64,000 nt of DNA from Bufo bufo (Eukaryota > Chordata > Amphibia > Anura > Bufonidae): positions 578,672,471-578,736,470 of the forward strand of contig NC_053390.1 in assembly GCF_905171765.1 (NCBI RefSeq). Reading direction: 5' to 3'. Position 1 is the first letter of the stretch. Every line of letters begins with the position of its first letter. The notes below the pieces were generated by a model. The model had not been told where the DNA came from. It searched no databases and saw only the letters and a program-made list of their open reading frames with translations. Positions 56,870 to 64,000 of the stretch are shown piece by piece. Made by a program: the position numbers and the translations under genes.

Positions 56870-57600
56870 TTTCTGCTGCCTGAGGCGAAAATTGAAAAAG
56901 CGACACCACCACCCACCCACCCATATCAAATTCTCAACCTAACCCCTTCCCTCCTAACATTACATATATCACTACAGAACATACAAGCTAATATAGTGCC
57001 ACATACCTCTTACATCCAGTGACGTCTCCTCTGATGTAGATGTTCTCTTTCCCCATCTTCTCCTTTCAGTCCAGACCACCATTTTTCAGCCATTTCTCAT
57101 CTCTGCAGTTTGACAAAAAAATCTTAGTTTACTACTTTTCCATCATCCTCCGATCTTCTTGACAAATGATCCTACCAACCCCAATACTCTGCCGCTGTGC
57201 TCCCCAATATTATACTGCAGAAACAGATAAACCCCCTGATAATACTAGTACCATGCAGATACTGCCCTTCAATAAGTATTGGCATGCAGTGTCCTAAAAT
57301 TACTGCGTCCAACAAATAGTGTCCCTGATACTAATAGTGTAAACAAACGTCCTCCCCCAAACATAATTGTGGTAAGCTGATACTGTGCCAAGGTGCCCCC
57401 ACAGTAATAGTGCTCCTAAAAGTCCCACCAATAGTAATAATTCTCTGCTAGAGCACACTTGGTAGTAATAGTGCTCCTACAGTGCCCGCAACATGTCCCC
57501 ACTGTGCCCCAGAAGTAATAATTCTCCCATAGTGCCCATACTAGTAATCATGCTCCCTATAGACCCCCAGTAGTAATAATTCTGTACACAGAGGAGACGT
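56870..57600. repeat. fragment related to the minisatellite-rich hAT element
   Basis: 57000-57150 matches 17705-17880 (CACATACCTCTTACAT, AGTGACGTCTCCTCTGATG, CATCTCTGCAGTTTGAC). It is followed by degenerate GTGCCCC/AGTAATA units. Ends were not found. Confidence 0.65.
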
Positions 57601-57976
57601 CACTGTGGAGACGTCACTGTGCTGGCCACACACCCCTGCTCTGCCATCTGCTGCTGTCTGCCCTGTGTCTCCTTCCACTGGATACTTCAGGAAACATTAA
57701 CCCCTTCAGGAGCACAGACTAAGGGCTGAAGGCTTTAATGAGTAGCTGCAAGCAGTGAGGAGACAAATGCTGGGCACAGATGCTGACAGACTAGAGGAGT
57801 TCTGCACAAGAACGGGTAATGAGAAGATCCTGTGTGTATCAGCAGTGTCATTGTACAGCTGGACATGTAGTCCCTACACATACAACATGCTGCTGAGTCT
57901 GCCAGCAGGTTCTGCTGTCCATATATACATGGCTACATACATAGTGCTGTATGTATGTATGCTACATACATTCATT

Positions 57977-59507
57977 CAGTGGATATAAAAAGTCTACACA
58001 CCCCTGTTAAAATGTCAGGTTTCTGTGATGTAAAAAAAAAAGATAAATCATTTCAGAACTTTTTTCACCTTTAATGTGACCTATAAACTGTACAACTCAA
58101 TTGAAAAACAAACTGAAATCTTTTAGATTAGAGGGAAGAAAAAATATAAAATAAAATAATATGGTTGCATATTAATATTTTGTTGAAGCACCTTTTGATT
58201 TTATGATAGCACTCAGTCTTTTTGGGTATGAGTCTATCAGCATGGCACATTTGACTTGGCAAGATTTGCCCACTCTTCTTTGCAAAAACACTCCAAATCT
58301 GTCAGATTGCGAGGGCATCTCCTGTGCACAGCCCTCTTCAGATCATCCCACAGATTTTCAATCGGATTCAGGTCTGGGCTCTGGGTCGGCCATTCTAAAA
58401 CTTTAATCTTCTTCTGGTGAAGCCATTCCTTTGTTGATTTGGATGTATGCTTTGGGTCGTTGTCATGCTGAAAGATGAAGTTCCTCTTCATTTTCAGCTT
58501 TCTAGCAGAAGCCTGAAGGTTTTGTGCCAATATTGACTGGTATTTGGAACTCTTCATAATTCCCTCTAGCTTAACTAAGGCCACAGTTCCAGCTGAAGAA
58601 AAACAGCCCCAAAGCATGATGCTGCCACCACCATGCTTCACTGGTGGGTATGGTGTTCTTTGGTGATGTGCAGTGTTGTTTTTGGGCCAAACATATCTTT
58701 TGGAATTATGGCCAAAAAGTTCAACCTTGGTTTCATCAGACCATAACACCTTTTCCCCTTATTCTTTTGGGAGACTTTTGATGTGTTTTTGCAAAATGTA
58801 GCCTGGCTTGGATGTTTTTCTTCGTAAGAAAGGGCTTTCGTCTCGCCACTCTACCCCATAGCCCAGACATATGAAGAATACGGGAGATTGTTGTCACATG
58901 TACCACACAGCCAGTACTTGCCAGATATTCCTGCAGCTCCTATAATATTGCTGTAGGCCTCTTAGCCTCCCAGACCAGTTTTCTTCTTGTCTTTTCATCA
59001 ATTTTGGTAATGTCACTGTTGTTGCCATATTTTCTCCACTTGATGACTGTCTTCACTGTGTTCCATGGTATATCTAATACCTTTTAACAATGAATCCCTA
59101 TGTTTTGGAAGCTCTCTGTGGACCATGGCTTTTGCTGTGGGATGCGACTAAGAAAATTTCAGGAAAGACCAACTAGAGCAGCTGAACTTTATTTGGGGTT
59201 AATCAGCTGCACTTTAAATGATGACAGGTGTATGCAGACTCCTATTTAACATGATTTGAATGTGATTGCTTAATTCTGAACACAGTTCAAGAGGGTGTGC
59301 ACACTATGCAACCACATTATTTTAGTTTTTTTTTGTTTTCTTCCCTCCACCTAAAATATTTCAGTTTGTTTTTCAATTGAATGGTACAGTTTATAGGTCA
59401 CATTAAAGTGGAAAAAGTTCTGAAATGATTTATCTTTGTCTCATTTTTTTTACATCACAGGAACCTGACATTTTTAACAGGGGGTGTGTAGACTTTTATA
59501 TCCACTG
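57977..59507 (-). mobile_element. Tc1-like element, 1531 bp
   Basis: The ends read CAGTGGATATAAAAAGTCTA on the left and its complement (TAGACTTTTATATCCACTG) on the right. The right flank is TA; the left flank reads TT, presumably a mutated TA. Subterminal direct-repeat-like blocks (GTTTTTCAATTGA and relatives) occur on both sides. It carries a transposase on the minus strand with breaks. Confidence 0.88.
58237..59160 (-). pseudogene. Tc1-like DD34E transposase, broken
   Basis: Read on the minus strand, the N-terminal part (about 59160-58760) shows helix-turn-helix-like codons (WNTVKTVIKWRKYGN, then TRRKLVWEAKRPTA) with at least two in-frame stops. The catalytic half (58749-58237) is open: SDETKVELFG holds the first Asp, QHDNDPKHTSK the second, and PDLNPIENLW the Glu 34 residues later. 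GGGSIMLWGCF lies between. A frameshift near 58750 separates the halves. The open segment begins at an internal GTG and is not a native start. The enzyme class cuts and inserts at TA. Confidence 0.88.
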
Positions 59508-59519
59508 TACATACATAGT

Positions 59520-59680
59520 GCTGAAATGTCACAAGTTCACAACAATAAGTGCACCAATCACTAATACGGTAAGTAGTCAGACCTGTTAAAATGTGAAGTT
59601 GCACGTATTGCGCCAAAATATTCGCTTATTGGAGCACTCTATCTGCATATAAAACTATTGTAATGTTCTGCCGTGCCAAC
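59520..59680. other. unassigned DNA
   Basis: Nothing recognisable is seen between the Tc1-like element and the hAT end fragment. Confidence 0.4.
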
Positions 59681-59897
59681 CATTTTCTCCAGTCTCAGGA
59701 AATGTCTAGTGCAGCTTGAAAAATGTAGCTATAGTGACCCACGCCTGTATTTGAGCGCATTACACGAATTTACATTGCCGATTTTCGCAATCAAGAAAAT
59801 AATCTCAAATTCGCGAATTCTCAAATATTTGATGAATATTCTACCAAATATTCGCAAATATCGCAAATTCAAATATTGTCTCTGCCGCTCATCACTA
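59681..59897. mobile_element. hAT-type end fragment
   Basis: The right end, read inward, is TAGTGATGAGCGGCAGAG, and the inside is rich in ATATTCGCAAAT phrases as in the element at 3144-3866. No left end or duplication was located. Confidence 0.55.
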
Positions 59898-60319
59898 ATG
59901 AGGAAATATTATTTTTTTACCTAAAACTGGCTTAGCTTAGTTATATATTGCTGCCCATCAGATTTACAGTTCTATATATTTTTTTTTCATAACTCTGACA
60001 ACCCCTTTTACCTGTACTCCACAAAAATAAAAGCAAACCTGCCTTGTTTCCCCTGTGGCCCAGATGCGCCCATTTTCCAGCCACTTCCAACATCTGCAGA
60101 AACAGAAAGGGACTTTATTCAATGACTGCTGTGGAAAATCACATCAGCGATCACATCTGCCTCAATGTTACTTCTTCTGGGGGACTTTTTGTACTATATA
60201 CCGTATTTTTCGCTTTATAAGACGCACCTGATGATAAGACGCACCTAGGTTTTTGAGGAGGAAAATAAGAAAAAAAATATTTTGAAACCAAAAGGTGTGC
60301 TTTTGGTAGCTTTTGAACT

Positions 60320-60830
60320 AATGGTGGTCTGTGGATGAACGCCTCTTATGGGGGAATCTGTGGATGACGCACTGTTATGGGGATCTGTGGAATGAGCACT
60401 GTTATGGGGGAATCTGTGGATGACGCACTGTTATGGGGAATCTGTGGATGACACTGTTATGGGGGAATCTGTAGATGACGCACTGTTATGGGGGAATCTG
60501 TGGATGACGCACTGTTATGGGGATCTGTGGATGACGCACTGTTATGGGGATCTGTGGATGACGCACTGTTATGGGGATCTGTGGATGACACTGATAGGGG
60601 ATCTGTGGATGACACTGATGGGGGATCTGTGGATGACACTGATGGGGGATCTGTGGATGACATTGATGGGGGATCTGTGGATGACACTGATGGGGGATCT
60701 GTGGATGACACTGATGGGGGATCTGTGGATGACACTGATGGGGGGATCTGTGCATTACACTGAGGGGGGATCTGTGCATGACACTTATGGGGCTCTGTGG
60801 ATGACACTTATGTCATCCACAGATCCCCAT
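60320..60830. repeat. 24-30 bp minisatellite (GGATCTGTGGATGACACTGA type)
   Basis: The first half uses a unit with GACGCACTGTTATGGGG; the second uses a 24 bp unit GATCTGTGGATGACACTGAT plus GGGG. All frames stay open because 24 is a multiple of three. The array ends in a short inversion (60795-60850) where GATCTGTGGATGACA is met by its complement. Confidence 0.95.
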
Positions 60831-60862
60831 AAGTGTCATCTACAGATCCCCCATCAGATGCA

Positions 60863-61403
60863 TCAGTGTGGAGGGAGGAGGCGGGGCCCGGTGTAGTGAC
60901 TCTACTCTAATACACCCGGCCCCGCAACTGTTAAACATTCAATCTGATAGTATATGCTCTGTACGGGCGGCTCTTACTGTAGTACCGTAAGTATAGCGCA
61001 GACCGACATCTCCATCGGTCATGCGCCACCTGCCGCAGCTTCCTCTGTCATGCGCCGTCTGCTCCAGCTCCCTCTGTCATGCGCCGCCTGCCCCAGCTCC
61101 CTCTTAATGCGCCGCCTGCCTGCTTATCTCACTTTATGAATGAACAGGCAGGCGGCGCATGACAGAGGGAGCTGGGGCAGGCGGCGCATGACAGAGGGAG
61201 CTGGAGCAGAGGGCGCATGAGGAAGGAGGTGCGGCAAGCGGCGCATGACCGATGGAGATGCCGCTCTGCGCTATACTTACGGTACTATAGTAAGAGCCGC
61301 CCGTACAGAGCATATACTATTAGATTGAATGTTTAACAGTTGCGGGGCCCGGTGTATTAGAGTAGAGTCACTGCACCGGGCCCCGCCTCCTCCCTCCACA
61401 CTG
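60863..61403. repeat. ~540 bp near-perfect palindrome
   Basis: Arms start with CAGTGTGGAGGGAGGAGGCG and its complement. They pass through GTACGGGCGGCTCTTACT and two or three CATGCGCCGCCTGCC blocks to a ~20 base loop near 61133. Confidence 0.9.
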
Positions 61404-61689
61404 TCACTGATACTTCGCTGGCCGCGCTGTGCAGCATAGCGGCCAGCGAAGTATTCGCTTTATAAGACGCACGGCCATTTCCCCCCCACTTTTGGGGGGA
61501 AAAAAGTGCGTCTTATAAAGCGAAAAATACGGTAGGTATATTAGACACATGCCCAGAGGTTAAAAACAGTGCAGGAAAATGAATCGGCAAGTTTTATCTT
61601 TATATTTAGCGAAATAATCTATATTTTACAAAAACAAATGGAAAAAATTAGCATTATGGTATTTGATTGAATCAAAGCCAAACTAACCG

Positions 61690-62262
61690 ACTTTGATCCG
61701 AATTTCAGGAAAAATTTTATTTGCTGCGAAGGTCAACTTCCTTGCGTTTCGTAGTAATGAATCTGTTTTTCCTGAAATAGCGTAAAATCCCCCCCCCCAC
61801 ATACTCACCTTATCCATTTGCTGCTAAAGAGGCCGTTGCAGCCATGTTGATTGCAGAAACTGTGCAAATCTCACATGGGGCGACATATGGCGTCACCACG
61901 CCGCCGGCACGCTTGCCCAGCCTACGTGATGATGTCATTACGTCACCGCTTGAGGTTTTGTGCTTTGTCTTCAATCAAGATGTGCACGACGGCCTCTACG
62001 CGAGCAAATGGATAAGATGAGTAGTCTTTTTTTTTCACCCTAATTAACCCCTGAAAGGCCAAAATTGCAGCCAAGATCAACGCTAAACATGGCATCTGAA
62101 GGGTTCAATGACAGGGGTGGTCTGATCGCCGTTCCCTGTCATTGCACCCGCTGCATACAAAGGAATGTGCTCTGGGACAAAGTAATTAATCACAAATCGA
62201 ATTTGTTTGTGAAATTCGGCGAAGCAGCCGAGTCAAATTTTTCATAACTTCACTCATCTCTA
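61690..62262. mobile_element. hAT-3-family fragment
   Basis: TGATCCGAATTTCAGGAAAA near 61694 matches the hAT-3 left subterminal region near 32422, and the right end, inward, reads TAGAGATGAGTGAAG (ending 62262). A typical left terminus is not visible. Confidence 0.65.
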
Positions 62263-62689
62263 CTTAATGGGTTCATTTCACAAAAATAACACCACTTAAG
62301 GAAAGTCCCCTTACCTTATCCAAGACTACTTCTGTATGACATACATGTACTGTATGGATGGATGCTGTCTTCATGAGATGGCCCTCTTAAACAATACTTT
62401 GACATAGGCCATTACCTAGAAAGAAGTGAAGGCTTTTTTTTTTTTAATTAGGCAATGTTCACACAAGGTAAAAATGGTAGGGGGCACTCAACTACCTGGT
62501 GCCAGATGGACAAGGAGGTTGTAATAGTGTTAAAGCAAATATTTATTCAACAAGGTAATAGTGGTAGTAAGGTCCACTGCAGTGGATCACTATAAAACAG
62601 TCATTAAGAACAAAGTGATAGATAAAACATTGCATCACATATACGGCGCCATAGGAAAAATAAATAAAAGAAAAAATAAGCCAATTTTC
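62263..62689. repeat. unassigned, with a block related to 755-790
   Basis: GGGGGCACTCAACTACCTGGTGC near 62473 resembles the start of the unassigned repeat near 757. No gene is seen. Confidence 0.4.
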
Positions 62690-63420
62690 CTCACTTTAGG
62701 TGAATAAAAAATGTCTTCCCTACTCCAATCAGGCAATCAGAATAACTCCCTGGATCAACGACCCCTCTCTAGTAGCCATAGCCTGTAATATTATTACACT
62801 CCAGAAATACATCCAGGCCCCTCTTGAATTCCTTTATTGTACTCACCATCACCACCTCCTCAGGCAGAGAGTTCCATAGTCTCACTGCTCTTACCGTAAA
62901 GAATCCTCTTCTATGTTTGTGTACAAACCTTCTTTCCTCCAGACGCAGAGGATGTCCCCTCGTCACAGTTACAGTCCTGGGGATAAATAGATGATGGGAG
63001 AGATCTCTGTACTGACCCCTAATATATTTATACATATTAATTAGATCTCCCCTCAGTCGTATTTCTAAAGTGAATAACCCTAATTGTGATAATCTTTCAG
63101 GGTACTGTAGTTGCCCCGTTCCAGTTATTACTTTAGTTGCCCTCCTCTGGACCCTCTCCAGCTCTGCTATGTCTTCCTTGTTCACAGGAGCCCAGAACTG
63201 TACACAGTACTCCATGTGTGGTCTGACTAATGATTTGTAAAGTGGTAGGACTATGTTCTCATCACGGGCATCTATGCCCCTTTTAATGCAACCCATTATC
63301 TTATTGGCCTTGGCAGCAGCTGCCTGACACTGTTTTTTGCAGCTTAGTTTGCTGTTTATAAAAATTCCTAGATCCTTTTCCATGTCAGTGTTACCGAGTG
63401 TTTTACCATTTAGTATGTAC
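62690..63420 (-). mobile_element. CR1-like LINE, 5'-truncated 3' end
   Basis: Minus orientation: C-terminal ORF2 sequence, then a short 3' UTR (GTTGATCCAGGGAGT, GATTGGAGTAGGGAAGAC, GAGGAAAATTGGCTTA). Strong 5' truncation at about 63420 is usual for LINE copies. AGGTGAATAAAAAAT occurs at 62698-62712 and again at 63421-63435, but the left copy seems to fall inside the 3' UTR. Confidence 0.8.
62769..63419 (-). pseudogene. CR1-like ORF2 C-terminal fragment
   Basis: About 215 codons remain open to the truncation point, beginning with a LNGKTLGNTDMEKDLGIF-like stretch. Recognisable family segments follow: AAAKANKIMGCIKRGI, LPLYKSLVRPHMEYCVQFW, ELERVQRRATKVI, LGLFTLEIRLRGDLINMYKY and LWNSLPEEVV. 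This is the region after the reverse transcriptase palm, so the catalytic YxDD motif and the endonuclease are absent. The frame has no internal stop, which suggests a relatively young copy. The Met at 63383 is not a native start. Confidence 0.88.
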
Positions 63421-64000
63421 AGGTGAATAAAAAATATAAAAAAAATGTATAAAAATCACTGAATACTCCAAATGTTTGAGGTTATGCAGTAGTAGCCTAA
63501 TCGTTGGAGCTCAAGGCTCTGGTTCAGGATATAGGTCTGTTTGAGTCCACAATGCCGTGAGCTTCAAATCATTCCGACAATCAGGGTATCCAGGTGGAGC
63601 AGAGATCTCTTATACGAGATGTACAACTATATGTCGGAAGGTGTAGCCTACTTTCTATATGCTATAGGGCAATATAGCAGCTGATGGATGGCATTAACAT
63701 CGATATAGGTGATAAATACTTGAATCATAAGTACTTTACCCCTCCAGGAGAAGCTTGGTCCGATTCTAGTTCACTTGGATGCTTCGGTCAGACGCCAAGT
63801 GTATTTCTAGGACCTTCCGCCTTGTCCCACGTGATCCAGGTCATGTGATCGGAGAATGTCCACGTGATCGGAGGGGAAGGTAAAAATAGCAACTATTTTT
63901 ATCTAATGGATTCTACACTACCATATCTGTGGAGATGAACACAGCTGTACTTCGTTTTCAAGTTTAAGAGGCGCGCACCTAAGCGGTGAAATCATCTTAG
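63421..64000. other. unassigned repeat-like DNA to the window end
   Basis: No coding region is seen. Phrases such as CACGTGATCCAGGTCATGTG and a GCGCGCACCTAAGC tail look like an untranslated retroelement region, possibly another PLE family, but this is a guess. Confidence 0.3.

Larger units (their letters stand above)
60201..61532. mobile_element. TA-flanked element with minisatellite and ~540 bp palindrome
   Basis: The ends read CCGTATTTTTCGCTTTATAA and its complement, flanked by TA (60199-60200 and 61533-61534). CGCTTTATAAGACGCAC is present again at 61449. Interior: a 24-30 bp array (60320-60830), a palindrome with ~255 bp arms centred near 61133 and a GC-rich hairpin (61410-61456). No transposase is present. 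TA targets fit Tc1/mariner or related groups, but the superfamily is not established here. Confidence 0.75.

Noticed and set aside
60420..60896. Repeated Leu-Trp-Met-Thr frame on the plus strand
   Set aside because: It arises from a 24 bp minisatellite; open in several frames on both strands.

Overview
This window reads as repeat-dense nuclear DNA of a vertebrate, most likely an anuran amphibian. The inference rests on the mixture of families: an endonuclease-bearing Penelope-like retroelement, hAT elements with TAGRGATGAGCGAA-type ends, TTAA-flanked elements whose ends read TTAAAGGG, Tc1-like elements, and a CR1-like LINE tail. Species cannot be told from the sequence alone. I found no host protein-coding exon, tRNA, rRNA, CRISPR array or bacterial-type operon. 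Every long open frame traces to a mobile element or to a tandem repeat that happens to stay open.

Layout. 1-3090: tandem ~330 and ~355 bp repeat units, interrupted by an unassigned repeat. 3144-3866: small hAT-type element. 4119-14203: Penelope-like element (PLE) with a 16 bp target duplication, ~450 bp inverted terminal arms, a reverse transcriptase/GIY-YIG frame and a hammerhead-like motif. Its 3' region is interrupted by a 5.07 kb TTAA element (A, 7952-13019). 14745-15759: TTAA/T2-like element carrying a Tc1-type and a hAT-type miniature element. 16610-19785: non-autonomous hAT element built largely of minisatellites. 22383-24517: second T2-like TTAA element. 26560-30940: decayed hAT copy (hAT-1), followed by a Tc1 remnant split by a probable solo LTR (31199-32030). 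32385-38315: second hAT copy (hAT-3). 41096-48227: best-preserved hAT copy (hAT-2), with a perfect 8 bp duplication. 48413-53284: second TTAA element (B), an inverted relative of A. 53565-54513 and 57977-59507: Tc1-like elements. 54577-55278: PIF/Harbinger-like element. 60201-61532: TA-flanked element with a ~540 bp palindrome. 61690-62262: hAT end fragment. 62690-63420: CR1-like LINE 3' end.

How the parts relate. The coding copies (PLE, three hAT transposases, two Tc1 transposases, CR1) all look broken. The window is therefore a layered record of insertions, and several can be ordered: A entered the PLE, a solo LTR entered a Tc1 remnant, and two miniature elements entered a T2-like element. 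Most boundaries are set by target-site duplications read directly from the sequence.

The most unusual signals are two. Elements A and B carry ~380 bp units in alternating orientation, forming giant palindromes whose central spacer is flipped in some copies. The hAT copies share a layout in which the transposase is flanked by minisatellite arrays that look unrelated in sequence from copy to copy.
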